Shown in pieces: positions 41,601 through 54,929 of a stretch of DNA of 64,000 bases (its first letter is position 1; each line of letters opens with the position of its first letter). Below the pieces are notes generated by a model that worked only from the letters and a program-made list of their open reading frames with translations, was not told the DNA's origin and searched no databases. The position numbers were made by a program, and so were the translations under genes. The DNA comes from Panaeolus papilionaceus (lineage: Eukaryota > Basidiomycota > Agaricomycetes > Agaricales): the NCBI GenBank assembly GCA_015501605.1, contig JADNRZ010000046.1:62001-126000 (forward strand), written 5' to 3'.

Positions 41601-44600
41601 CAAAACAAGGTATGTCTCCCGTCGCCTCACCTTATGCCCGGCGATACTGACGATACAAGTTTTATGCACGCATTATGGATCTGGTCTCGTTGTTCTGCAG
41701 ACATTCGTCTTAAACTCGCTTCTTCTACTCTGTACCCACCGGCTTCAATGGTCTCGTTTTCTCCCCAACACACTACGTACCAAGGAAGTGAGGCAATGAC
41801 TGATTCCTCATCAAACATCTCTGTCGGACTTCCTTATCCCTCTGGGGTTGTGCCAGGACCACATTTTCACCGTACTCCCGTTGGCAGGACCATCCCACCA
41901 CAGATTCATCGTCATCACTCCCTGCGCCATTCATTCTGGATTTCATCCCCTCCATCCTCCCGCACTTCCAATGACTCATCCAGGGATCCAGTTGCTCATT
42001 CTCCTCGTTAACCTACTCTACAATCTCCACAACGCCACCTAGTACTGGCTTTCGCTTCCGTCGTCATACCACTCAGGTATCATCGCCACCGTTCTCCCCT
42101 CTATGCTCACAAGAAGCACCTGATCGCCTATCACCCGCATGGTTGTCATCGCCGCCACGTTCCACCCGATAATTGAACACTCGCCTCCAGTCACTCCGTT
42201 CAACCCTTTCATTCCGCAGAGTAGGGGTAGCGAAAGGCTGGGTGTGAACGGGAGGAAACGAAAATGGAAGGTGCTGGTCTGAGGAGACCCCGGCCATCAG
42301 GCGACCTGGACGCCAACACTTTGGCTCGTGGGTCAAGCCAGAGTCCAATGCTGGACCTCACTCCTCTTATAACACCTCCCTCGACATCCTACGCTGCTTT
42401 TCATGGTCATTTGCTCGCTCTAACTCTCGTCGATGCGGCGGGAAACGCTGTTGGACCCTGGCCATCAGGCGACATGGACACGCAGACACTTTGGCTCATA
42501 AGTCAAGTCAGGCGGCGACGGTGGTTCTCACTCCTCCCATAGCACGAACCTCAGCACCTTATGATGCTTTCAAGGGTTGTTTGCTGGTCCTAGGTGTCAC
42601 CGATGCCTCAGGAAACGTCGTTGTTGAATGTCGTCGGAGTTTGGGTGGGGTTGGGGTTACAGTGAGGGAGGGGCGATATTTGGATGCCGAGTCGTGTCTG
42701 GGTAGGATTGGCGGTTGGGGTGGGGTGACAACGAGAATGAGACGAAGGGGAATACGAAGGAAGTGGCTGAGAAGGCAGAGGACGAGCGGATGAATGTAGG
42801 GAATGATAGGAGCTGCGACCCACTGTTCAACACAATGGTCGTTTCAAGTGGTTGGGGCAAAATGTTTTCGTGAGTAATACGACTCTATGCAGCATCGTTG
42901 TGTATACTAACTTCCACTCCAGCTTGATCACCCAAACGCCCTCGTTTTCTTTACTACCTCTCCGCTCTACACAGTGACTGCTTGAATATGACATCCGAGT
43001 CATCGCCTCACCCCTTTGGTTGGCTGAAAGCGCATATAGCCCACCAAAAGTGTTGCAATCGTTGATTACCACTCACCAGTACGACAATGGTGGCCTATCA
43101 TGAATGTATCACCACCACCACCTGCTCCAGTAACGCAATGACTTACACATCAAGCGACGTCGTTGTTGATCTCCACTAATTCACGTCCTTCATCCCGCTG
43201 CCGTTGCTGCGGTCATCCTACCCCCTATTTCCATTGCTCCCTGGCACTTCCGTGTTCATCTACAATTGGCGATTCATACACCACCAAGACGAGAAGTCAG
43301 ATTCACTTTCTTTCTCCACCTTTTGAAGGGTGTAGGCAAGAAAGATGCCAAGCGCTACCGCTGGTACAAACAGGCGTGACTTTATATCGTAATTCTGCAG
43401 GGATTTATATTGGACTACAGCGAAGGAAGCTCGGGTTGAGGTGACTCTTTAGGGTTTTTCGAGAAAGGTGTGGTGGAGCAACGAGTGAAAGAGGCGGATT
43501 GTGAGGATGTTGGGAGTGTTTTCGCGATGGAAAGGAGGGGGAGTTGTAAAGGATGCACCACAGGTATTGTTGATTAATTTCATTCCAAATATTACCAGAC
43601 CTCAACTAACCTTAGATCCAACTCCAGTGTCATCAGCTGTATTCTTAAGTAGTCACTTGGACACACCCAACAGTTTCGCTCCCTTCACCCCCTCTGCTCT
43701 CATATCCAGGTACCACCAGCTCCTGTCGCCTTAGTCGGCCAACAACACATTCGGCGCTTTGGGAGTATCCACACTCGACAATTACTACTCGCCACTAGGA
43801 CGAGAGCGGCCTATCATGAACATATCATGAACAACAGCGACACGATAACTGACACCTCATCAGTGTCGTTGTTGGTCTCCCTCATTACTGGCGACTGTCG
43901 GGTTCTCAAGCCGGGTCACGCTCCGCCGATGAAGCTCACTTCTTCTGTAACACCTTCATCAACACTCCATTCTGCTTTTTATGCTCGCTTGCTGCTTCAA
44001 GGTCTTGCCGATGCGCCACATAACGCCTACATCATCCACATTACTGCGTCGTTTTGCTCATCAGAAGCGAGCTTGGACCTATCAGGAATATGTTTCCGTC
44101 GCCACGCTGGCCAACTCAACGGCCCACCACTCACCACTCAGCTCGAGTAAAATTCCAGCGCATTTACGCTGCGGTTCTTCTTATGATTCAGGCGGGATAG
44201 GTGTGGTGGAGGCTAGGTTGTTGGGGCGGAGGCGACGCGAAAGAGGAAAGTGCTGGTGTGAGGAGACAGCTGACGCCGACACTTTGGCTCATACGCCAAG
44301 TTCGGCGAGAGGGATGGACCTCACTCCTCCCGTACCATCTCCCTTAACACCCTACGCTGCTTTTCATGATCGTTCGCTGGTCCTGGGTGTCGCCGATGCA
44401 CCATGAAATGTTGCTGTTGGATGTTATCGGGGTATTGGGTGGGGAGATATTTCCATGTTGTGTCACTTTTTGGCAGGATAGGCGTTGGCGGTGGGGGTGG
44501 AAAGATGAGTGGGATGAGAGAGGGTGTTGATGCGGTAGTTGGGAAGGAAGAAGACGAGGGGGTACGGGTGGATATTGACTGGAGCGACGTACCCGCCTTC

Positions 44601-45060
44601 AATATCATAGACGTTTCTAGTGATTGGGACCGGATAATTTGTGCGTAAAGTTGATTTAGATGCGCTTCTGAGTTCGCTGTCTGACTGATTGTCAGTAATT
44701 TTAGTAGACTCGTGTTATATTATGTCGGTTTTTCAGATGACATTCCTGCTTGACTAACATTGGAACATTAATAAAGGTGACCGATTGCACTCATCATGAA
44801 TTTTGCACCATCAATTCGCTTCGTCCACGTCATCCCTTCTTTCATACTTGTTCATCGCGCATATGCAACGGTGCATTCATCTGCGTCACAGACAGGATAT
44901 ATTCATCAATTAAATGCGATTTGTGAAGGGCTGGATGTTGGTAGTTGTGAAAGTCGTTGTTAGGCTTGGTGCGCCAAGTGGCTTCTGAGTTGGAGTGGCA
45001 CTTTAACCACGAACAAATCTAACCTACTATGCGACTCCAGTTTCAAGTCAGCGCGACAAG
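38604..45060 (+). repeat. Unit X, copy 2
   Basis: Collinear with copy 1 (17473-23792) over its full length and at high identity in many blocks, for example 39720-39800 against 18530-18610 and 44400-44700 against 23110-23420. It starts exactly at the KDZ right end, with the sequence that in copy 1 lies about 30 bp upstream of the GTPase start codon. The GTPase gene expected next to it is missing. Sub-repeats of about 190 bp fill 42.27-44.43 kb. Confidence 0.7.
40176..40409 (+). pseudogene. C2-domain relic, open copy (phosphatidylserine-decarboxylase-like)
   Basis: A 77-residue frame contains FDFRIYISLKNCVRALELV, VVWDKDVIRKEYL and VAIPLEDWF. I recognise this as part of a C2 domain of the kind fused to fungal phosphatidylserine decarboxylases; this is family knowledge, not a search result. 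The frame stops soon after the motif, and no decarboxylase catalytic region lies nearby. The sister copy near 19.0 kb is frameshifted, so this is best read as a captured, decayed fragment. Confidence 0.5.
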
Positions 45061-48000
45061 ACATCCCCATGAGAAAGTAAAATCAGCAGAGTACTATCGC
45101 TGGTATTTATAGTATCAATTCAATTTCTGGCATTAGCCGCCTGCCGCTGGATCACCAGGCGGCGCTTCCGTGGGAGGATACAACAAGCATCGAACTCAAA
45201 GCTTTCATCTTGTATTCTCATTCATTTCAAGAGCGACACTCGTCTCCCTCAGTACCCCCATTTTTTTTATCACGCCATTGCAAGGAATCGAGCACAGAAG
45301 ATGAACTAGTCACCACCGACGGCAACACTTGGACTCAAACTGTCATCTTATCCAACTCTGTCGTCGATATCTGTGTTTTACCCCCATTCCCAAATCGCAT
45401 CACTTCGTCTTACCCTTCACTACTCCAGTTATTTGCTTCTTAGATTTTACCATAAAAATGGAGTCTTGAATTGATCAAGCGCGCTGCGCTGCGCTCCGTA
45501 TGAATTACACTCACAGCAGACTTGGTGTCAGCGATTAAACGTTAAACGATTGAATTAGGGGATAGTAGGTAGGGAATGGTCGCGTTGCGTCAAGGAGTCA
45601 AACCGAGAACGGGGGAAAACGATGGCACTAATGAGTCAGATAGTTGCACAACACATAGGATACTCAGTCTCTCGACTGCGCCCTTCTTTAACTTGTGTAA
45701 TTACGTGTATTTTACTCAGGTAGCCTCTATCCATTCGCCCTGAAGTCCTTTGGAATCTGAAAATTACTTGAACGCGGTGCAGATGAGAAACCATGATCTC
45801 AAAGACAATAGATAGGTTGGGCCACCCAGTAATGTTGACGGCTTATACTCCTCCTGTAACACCTCCCTCGCCATCATGGCGCCTGCGTCGTTGTTCTGGA
45901 AGACGATGCGCAGAGGACGTAGTAGTGGGGGAAGACGAGGGGATGAAGATGGGGAACTGGTAGGTCCCAAATCCCCTCTTCCGTTTGAATAACGAAAGAC
46001 GATGAATGGGAACTAGGCATAACGAGTGCACTCATACATTATTACGGCTTAGACAACAACGATAATGCGAAACTTGACAACACGTGCATCTTCGTATTGT
46101 TGGTCTCGATACCTACAAATGTACCACAAACTGCGAGTGATTAGTCAAAAATTGAGGGATCACAAAGTACAAACCTGCGCACATTTGGGATGAAAGCATA
46201 TTCCCTGTACCAGTAAGAGAGTATCCGAGTATGGGGAATCTCGCAACACGGAGGCACAGGAGGGTTCGGGTGAAATATCATTATGCAGGGTTTGTTGATG
46301 CGATGTATTCAGGTGTTTGAGGGGGCATGGGGATGTAGATAGGAAAGTTGGTAGAAGGGGCGAATCGTGATTCATGTCCTCATTCATTTGCGTGCGGAAC
46401 CTTGTTGGTATGTCACTACAGTGATGAGGTTCCTAAGGTCGATGTGCACCTGACCTTTCTGGTCGCTTATACATAATGTATTCACATTTGTGCAAATAAC
46501 TGGGAATTTGAGTAAAGAAGTGCTGTGAAGTAACCCGAACCGAAGTTCAGGTGTTGAGTTGAAACGGATCCGGAGACATAAGACGTGTACAAGGTTGAAT
46601 TATCATTACATTTTTGCATGGGTAAAAACCATCGGAATATGCACCTTATACCATCGGGATACTCATATAAATGTTTTTTAAGGTATGCGTTTGGACCTGT
46701 TCTCAAATGACATGAACTCGGTCAGATTTCGAGATGCTTGAAGCGTCACTCAGCCGTGATTTTTCATTGTGCGACCCTATGCTAGGGTTATGAAGCAAAT
46801 ACTAAATACATCCTGACGCAGTCGGGTATGTACTACTAAGTATGTTATGAAGAGAAGTTGATCGTTGGTTGTCTATTTCCGCGTTGATCCTCTACCGTAT
46901 TTTTGCGTTTCTTGCCTTATCACCCTTCGAGTCGAGACGTCGAAATCTAGGTTTCAACAACCTCTGATTGTTTCCTAATTACGCACCTACAGAACCTCTC
47001 CGAGCATCTTTAATAACACGACCTTGTATAATCAGCTTCGATATTGTCAGTAGCAGATACCGTTGGTGTTGCGGCCCGCGAGGTTCGAGAAGGGCCGAAC
47101 GATGGGTGTGGTAGAACACAGCATTTTGTCGAACATTGAGATAAAGTTTGTGTTCGGTCTAGGTGCTGAGATCGTGTAGGGGATGGGAGGTGTTGTTGGT
47201 TATTCAAGTGCGACGCATGTCAGTGTGCGACAAACGCAAGCACAAGACGGGCCTTTTAGAATGGAAGATATTGGGAAGAAGCTCACCAGTCGCATGGAGG
47301 GGCCTTCAAGTTTCCAGCAAAACGTGGTCTCTACCAATCTAACACCCGACACCACTCCACTCAACACTGACCACATTAGTCGCATTGTTTTCCCTATCCT
47401 CTCTCCTACCTCATCATAACACAGTTCTTTTGACGTCCCGAGACTGCCCTCTCACCTGTTAAATGAGTAAAGCTTGGATAGCCTGAGATAGTAATGAAGT
47501 TGAGGGGCAGGGATTCCACCAGAAGAAAAAGAATAACAACACACGCTGGAGGAGCATACCAGGAAGACGAATTGGCAAGATCCACTTGGAGTGATGGATC
47601 GCGTCTGTGGTGTGAAATTTTCTAGCCGCTCTCCTACGGAATCGTGATTGGAGGACCGCAACGATAGAACACGGATTACTCCATTTACGATGCTCTCAAA
47701 CTTATATCCCAGGTGCGCCATTATTCGGCGACGCCTCATTATCATCTGGCGGTTTTATCCATTACCTTAACGGTGATCTACAGGTATCTCTCATTCCAAC
47801 ACTATGGCTACCGGAAGGTCCTCCAGCATGAGTAAGCAATACGAACACAGACAGGGAACGAACGCGTGTGTTGCAACGTCGGAGTGCGTCGAGTGCAGGG
47901 TGTCGGAGAGATACTGTGAAAAGGGAAGGGAGGGGAAGATGCAAGGGCCTGTATGTATTGCTATGGAGAAAGCCTGAGTATGAACGAAAGGGCTGTCAAA

Positions 48001-48179
48001 CGCTTAGACGTTGTATGCAAAGAACGATTTAGAAAGGGAAGCAGAAAGCAGACATGAAATAAAATCCAGATGACGATCACAGCTGTGAAGGCGGGTCAAT
48101 TTGCGTCACAATATTTCAGTTTCGATCATCGTGTTGAGCATGTCACATTAGGGGAAGAGGTTAGACGAGTGCAGGGATA
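45061..48179. other. Low-copy spacer between X units
   Basis: About 3.1 kb. The stretch 45476-45790 is related to 17880-18170 of unit X (the TAGCCTCTATCCATTCGCCC block), and 45330-45440 resembles 60930-61030. The rest appears single-copy. Short frames at 45843-46031, 46160-46387, 47183-47419, 47452-47745 and 47762-47944 have no paralogue or recognised motif. I call no gene. Confidence 0.35.
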
Positions 48180-50600
48180 TGAAGAGTTCAAGCCAAAGTG
48201 AGGCATTTGGTGGAGGATTGTGATTTACGAAATGTCGCGGCAGGCTGTGGGAATTATTTACATATTGGTGTTTGAACTCTGCACCGAGCCGTCAACGCCG
48301 TCCATCAGGGTTTGTTCCCAAACCACCATCATCGTCGCATTGAGTCTGAGGACAACAATCCCTATCTCTCTCTCGGCCTCTTTTCTATTCCTCGCTTGTT
48401 GGCTACAGGCTTATGACGAAATACCGTGGATGATGTAGTTAAGGGGATTGGCTCTGGCGGTTTTTGTCTACAGACTACGACATGTCGGTTATGGTGCAAG
48501 GGACCATAGTGGAGGGATGTGTATGCTGGATTTTCAAGTGGTTTAATGTAGTTTTATGTGAGTACCATCATTCATTTTTTACCTTCCATGACTAACTTAT
48601 CATAGACTCGTCATTTTCAGTGTATTTCTGATAGCAAATGGCATTTTCCTTGATTTGCTCATTAACTCTACGTGAAGAAAGAACCTCCCTGGCGTCCCTT
48701 CTTGATCGTTAAATATTGAAACCCTCTTTCTTTCTTTCTCACCATGCCTTTTAACCCCACCATTTCTCAATTTCTTTTCCAAGGTCCTCCGCTGGTAGCG
48801 GTTTTAGAGTGCAAGAGGGTTGGGAGAAAATGCAAGTCGCATAATATTTCGTCGGTTTTTCACAGCTCCATTTTCGTACTTAATCTTCTAAAGCCGTGAC
48901 CTTTAGATCGCCTTCTACCACATCCACCCCCACACTGGCTTCGTTCATCATTTACCAGCCAATACAATCCAACGAGTTTGGCCCTGCGCATTTCCCAGCG
49001 AATGATATGTCAAAACGAGGTATGTAAGCCTCGTCCTCGTTATATGTGTGGCAATACTGAAAATACCTAGGTTAATTTTTTGCGCGCAATTTGGATCTGG
49101 TCTCTTTGTTCCACAGATGTTTGTGTTGAAGCGCGATGAAAACGTTCATTGGATGGGGTTGGTAGCTGTCCTTTGATGAGAGAACTCAGTGAGTGGAGAG
49201 GGATCGTGAGGGTTTGGGGATGTTGTCGACGGCGAACAGCGTTATGGATGACGATTTTGACGGGATATTGTCAAACCTGGGCACATCCGCACGTTGAGGT
49301 CATCATCAGTAAGGATCGCTCTTTCGCGTTCCAAATCTCAGCAGACGTCAACTAACCTACTCAGTTCCAACGTCGCGGAGTTAAATCCACTTGCACTCTG
49401 TAACCAGCGACTTCAACAGGCGAAAGCGGCGCAATTACTGACACGTCATCAGAGATGGACGTTGGTCTCCCTCTTTCTCTGTGATCGTGCCTGGACGCTT
49501 TCAACTCACTCCTGTGGGGGCGAGCATCCTCCCACCAATGCGATTCCATCACCCCCTGCGTCGTTCATTTTCAATTCCTAGACCAACAAAGTTGTGTGGT
49601 CCCGTCCACTCTCCCTCACTTCCAAATCACCCCTCTAGCACTCCCGTTGCTCTGCTCCACCTACTTGCCTCTACGACCTCCACAACACCACCCAGTGTTA
49701 TTTTCCCGACGAATTTATCTTTCCATCGTCTTGTCGCTAACATAACATCTCCGTCTGAATTAATTATCACCCATGTGGTTACTGTCGCCGCTCTCGTCAA
49801 CCCCACAATTGCACTCTGCTTTCAGTCACTCCGCTCAAAGTTTTCGCCCTGTCGTCCTGCATACGGTCTAGGCATGGTAGGAGTGGTGAAAGGCCAGGTT
49901 GTAAGGGGGAGGAAACGAAATAGGAAGGTGTTGATGTGAGGAGACCTCAGCCATCGGGCGATGTGGACACGACGACACTTTGGCTCACAAGTCATGCCAG
50001 AGTTCACCAATGGTCCTCACTCCTCACGTAACACGAGCCTCAACACTCTACGCTGCTTTTCAAGGTCGTTTGCTTGGTCTAGCTGTCGCCGATGCGGCAG
50101 GAAACGCTGTTGCACTCCGGCCATCAGGCGACATGGACACACCAACACTTTGGCTCCTAAGTCGAGGTAAGTTCAACCAATGGCCCTCTCTCCTTCCATA
50201 TAACAAAGATCAATACCTGACGCTGCTTTTCAAGGTGGCTTGCTGGCCCTGGGTGTCACCGATGCGGCAGGAATTGTCATTGTTGGACGTCGCCGGAGTG
50301 TTGTGTGGGGTTTGGGTTACAGAGAGGGAGGGGTGATATCTCGGACGTTGAGCCGTGTCTGAGGATTGGCGGTTGGGGATGGGGACGAAAGGATGCGTGG
50401 GATGTGGGGGGATATGGAAGGGGTGGTTAGGAAGGAGGTGGACGAGGGGGTGCAGGTAGGGAACGCCACGAGTAACAACCAGTGTTCAACACAATGGTTG
50501 TTTGAGTGGTTAGGGCACAATATTTTGTTAAGTAACACTCGGCTGATATCTCTTCACGAGTTTGCGTTCTGAATAATCATTAGTAAAAATAAGGGATGTG
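48180..50600 (+). repeat. Unit X, copy 3 (partial, diverged)
   Basis: It matches the second half of unit X: the AACAGGGTTTGTCCC-type block near 48300, TATAGTTTTATGTGAGTACCAT near 48548, the GAGTTTGGCCCTGCGC block near 48976, the GGGGGCGAGCATCC block near 49515, and two 190 bp sub-repeats at 49930-50310. The first half of the unit (including the C2 relic) is absent. Confidence 0.6.
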
Positions 50601-51971
50601 TCTTATATTTTATCCGCTTTTGATATAAATTTCCTATTCAACTTGCATTGGCACGTTAGTTGGAGTGACCGATTGCGTGTATCAGCTCATTTCATTGAGG
50701 TCATTCCTTCTCGAGGCACCTGACCGATCCGGCTCATAATGTTCACTTGCACCCTTGAGTCTTGATCGACCATCTTGCAGATGTGAAGGTGTACCAAACT
50801 GCGTCACAGATCGCATAGATTCATTTGAACACCCAGTTTATCATCTGCATTCCCCCAGTACGACCACTACTCACCTGCCCAAATACATATAATTCAGCCA
50901 GCTATATATTCAAACACGCACTTAACAACATGCTTACACCAAATGTGAATGTTACTACACGAAGGAATTGATTAGCAGGAAAACATAACTGACAGAACAG
51001 CCATGGTCAACAGAACAGGGATGTGTATTCTGCATTCTCAGTGTTTTAGAATAGGATTATGTGAATACAATTGGCTCGTGTTTGGATGAGCCCTGGCTCA
51101 CCTGCATTTCTTGTTTTCAGTGACTCATCTTTGTGTAATATCATCTTTTGGGTACTGTCTACCCTCAGTCACAAGTCACTGTTGAACACTCTGGGATGTG
51201 ATTGTCACTCTCGCATGCATCTTTGAACCCTATGATGTTCATCCTCACCTCTCAATACCCACTACAAGCCATTTTGACCCTCCTCTTGTCCTCTCTGCTG
51301 AGATTGTCCATTTGTCTTCAGGTTGCATTTTGTGGTTCTCATAGCAGCATGCCCCCAGTAGGGGAATATTGGTTGGAGTGAAAATTTGGAGCTTTGTAAG
51401 AGACATGAAGCAGAGTGGAGCAGGTAGTGATTACTGTGAATGGAAGGAGAGGGGAGTTGTCAGGGATGAACCACAGGTATTGTTTGTAAAAGCCATTCCA
51501 TATTGAAAGTGGAGTAGTGGACAAGACAATAACTGCCTAGTGAAAAAAATCTGTTGATGGAAAGGTACTTACATGTGATTGTATTGTTCATATGAAGAAT
51601 AGACTTTGAATGAATTAGAGACTCTGGTTGAGAAGGACATGGGAACTCTGAGTCCTTAACATGACATGCTGTCAACAGCTACTTGTTGTTGACTACATCT
51701 GGAAAACTCAACCATCACATGTATGGACCTTGGTCTTGTCTCACCTCTGGATCTCAAGTCCAACTTGCTCTAATGAAGATATAATGCAAGTAGATACAAC
51801 AACCATAAATTTAGAGAAAACAAGGGCACAAGAATAGAAATGTATATGAATTGAGAAGAAAGCAAAAATACATGACTTGATAGACTTGATAGAGTAATAG
51901 GATGAGATGGGAATATGACTGCATGAGAAATCATAGTAGCATTTGAGATTGTGAGGTGGAACAGAAAATAA
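50601..51971. other. Diverged repeat flank of the tandem GTPase gene
   Basis: A more diverged fragment of unit X lies near 51020-51130 (ATTCTCAGTGTTTTAGAATAGG). The stretch 51430-51490 resembles 43530-43590 (the CCACAGGTATTGTT word). The remainder is AT-rich and non-coding as far as I can see. Confidence 0.35.
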
Positions 51972-54600
51972 CTAAGGCTTTTTGAATATTTTTTTCAGGT
52001 GTGAGGTCACACCTTTGAGATGTGCAGACATGGACTTTTTATTGGATGGGGATGGGGATGATGACAGAAGGGGAGGTGAAGGTGGAGACAGAGATGAAGT
52101 TGGAGGTGGGGATTGAGGGACATTCTCTTGGAGAAAAGGTGAGGAGCAGCTCCCTGGGTCAATCTCATATAGATCATCCAAAGAGGACTGAAGGGCCCCT
52201 AATGCCACTTTCTCATCCCTGAGTACAACCTCAAGAAGAAGGGGATCTTCTCTTCCAGGGGTGGTTGTATTCTGTTTGTCCTCTGCAAGTGCGAGAAGTC
52301 GTTCATGAGTGTTGCTGATGCGCTTAAGGAGGTTGTTGAGGATGAGGGATTGGTATTGGGGATCCATGTTTTGTGATGTGTCCTCTATATGGTGACATCT
52401 TCCATGTACCCCATCCAGAATTAGCAGTGCTGAATCTGTAGAAAATTCAAACTTTGTGACTTTGATAGGACGTCTATCTGATCGCTATCACAGGAATAAG
52501 TCCTATTTTCAATGTAAAAATGTAAACCACCTACTTGAAAAATTTCATCTGACAAGGTGCTAAATCGACGACTAGCATCCTCCATCCTCTTGGGGTGTGA
52601 AGTGTGATTCCACATTGTGGTAACCACAGTGACTGCAGTGTCTTCCAATGACCCTGCAGCTGCTCTGAGTAGCTTAAGTGCATGCCTTTTCAAACCGAAT
52701 CTAATATCAGTGATGGGTTGAAAGTAGAGCATAGACACAAAAACCATTGTGGCGGAATGCCTGCCAAGCCACACCATTTAATATCCAAAACACATGCCAA
52801 ACAGTGATCCAAACAACATACCGTAAATCATCTAGTTTTTGTGTAATCATGGTCATGATTCTGCTCTCTGGCAGCCTGGGGTCGAGAAAGCCAGGAGTAT
52901 CCATCAGTATATAACAGGTGTTATATAATTGATGGCCTAAATTGACAACTTGATAGCAGGTGACATGCTGAGTGACACTCTCCAACGAGTCCCCCGAAAT
53001 ATCCAGCTTCTGTTCTGGCGATAATGACTCAATGAACTTGAGGAATGAACACCATTTCATAAAAATATGTAAGCACTTTGCAGGACACATTGTGAAATGA
53101 CTCTTACTGTGCTTTTACCAGAACCTGTTGGCCCCATAAGACTAGAGATTCATAGAGAAGCAGTACCAATATAAGTGTTGACGTTCAATTTTACAGCATA
53201 GCAACAGAACGTACATGTCAACAAATAAGATTTCTCCTTTCACATCTTCAGGTGTCACAGGTACCACAGATAATGGACCATTGATTTTTAGGGATTTATA
53301 TGTTTGAGCTGTGGTGCGAATCGGATCATCAGATGTTGCCAAGTGTTGTGGACGTGTCTCTGGAAGGGGTGAAGAATGTGGTAAAGGATGTCGGGGAATT
53401 GGGACATCTGGATCCGGAAAAACAGATCGATATACTGTTGGGTCCAGAATGCGAAGGTCGTTGGCAAAGGACTCTAGGGCATCTAAGACCTGTCTCTCCT
53501 CCTTGTGGACGGACTGGAGCAGAATGGGATCTTCCCTTCCAATTGTAGTTGCATTCCGCTTGTCATCTGCAAGAATTTGGAGATGTTGTTGAGCGTTGTT
53601 GATTCGATCTACGAGATTGTTGCGAATGAGGGATTGGTATTTGAGGTCCCGAGTCTGGGGCATTTCTCTCTCGTGGAGCCATCCACCGTGTGCGGTGTCC
53701 AGGATAGAGAGTGCTGAATCCTTTGAATAATCACACTTGGTAACCGTGATACGGAGCTCATCAGACTGCTATTGAAATACTAAATATAATTTCACTGTAA
53801 TATTGTGCGTCACCTACTACGAATATTTCATCGGCCAAAGAACGAAGCCGACCATGGGCATCCTCGACCCGCTGGCCGTTGGCGGTTGAAATGCGATCCC
53901 ACAACGTGGTAATAACAGTGATCCCGCTGGCTTCAAACGACTCTGCGAACGATTTCAGGAGCTTGACTGAATCCCGTTTGGTACCTGCAATGCGGATATC
54001 GGTGATGGGGTGGAAATAAAAGATGTACACAGCGACCCTTGAAGCAGATTTACTATTCGGAAGAACCATTCAGTATTATTGCCCACGTCAAGGGAGTTGG
54101 AAGAAGACTGAAGACATACCGTAAACTATCCAGCGCATCCATGATTTTCGCCATTATTCGACTCTCAGACATCCTGGGGTCGCGAAATCCAGGCGTATCC
54201 ATGAGTACGACAGTCCATTGACCTTTCCCCACCGTCATATTGACGATTTGATAGCAGACCACCTCCTGGGTGACGCTCTCCAGTGAGTCCCCTGAAATCT
54301 CTAGTTTCTGATCCGGAGATAGCAGCTCGATGAACTGGAAAAGATAACTCTCAAAACTGCAAATCGGGGGATTAGAGCAGAAGTAAAATGATACATACAG
54401 AGCTCTTCCCTGATCCTGACCCACCCATGAGACTGATGGAGGAGCATCCTAAGCCTTGACGTTTGGTTTGGATAAAGCGGTAACAGCACGTACATGTAGA
54501 CATCCAATGATTTCCCTTCTATATCTTCTGGGGTGATGGGAACAACTCCGAGTGAACCCTTGATTTTCAGGTGTGTATACTCTTGTGTGATGGTCGACAT
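51972..54600 (-). CDS. Tandem two-domain P-loop GTPase (fusion)
   Basis: Nine exons (54600-54494, 54432-54399, 54334-54120, 54052-53818, 53768-53215, 53141-53108, 53036-52822, 52760-52535, 52484-51972) make one 710-residue frame. Domain 1 has P-loop GGSGSGKSS at about 39-47, DTPGF, and the G4-like TTLWDR. Domain 2 has GPTGSGKST at about 385-393, DTPGF, and TTMWNH. Each half repeats the single-domain architecture of the genes at 16165 and 58596, with the same exon lengths 34 and 215. The fusion is made by the 554-nt exon, which runs from the helical tail of domain 1 straight into TYKSLKINGPLSVVPVTPED, the start of domain 2. No stop or start separates them. The C-terminus is Pro/Ser-rich and then basic. 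A paired-domain GTPase might dimerise internally; that is an inference. Confidence 0.8.
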
Positions 54601-54929
54601 TCTGCGTTTCGTAGATATGGAATGAGGGATGATGGTTATGGTTCGATCTCAAGAGGCGGGACCGGTCCCTCCAGGCGAAGTCTGCGTGTCGCTGTCGATA
54701 TATTTTTAGATACCGACCTCCGTTGGTCCGAGATTTGTCATCAATGGTTAATTACACCACTTGGACTTGGACTCCATTTCACCTATGCCGACCGATACCA
54801 CCCGCTGATGAGCGCGCAACAGTGGGGTGACGAATGGAAAACAATACAAACACAAAAATGAGATGGTAGATGAATGGGATAGATGTGAGGGTGACGATGC
54901 AAGGTGAGTGATATGATGATGGTGCGCTC

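Noticed and set aside
47183..47944. Candidate small genes in the spacer between X units
   Set aside because: Frames are short, on both strands, without convincing splice joins, motif or paralogue in the window.
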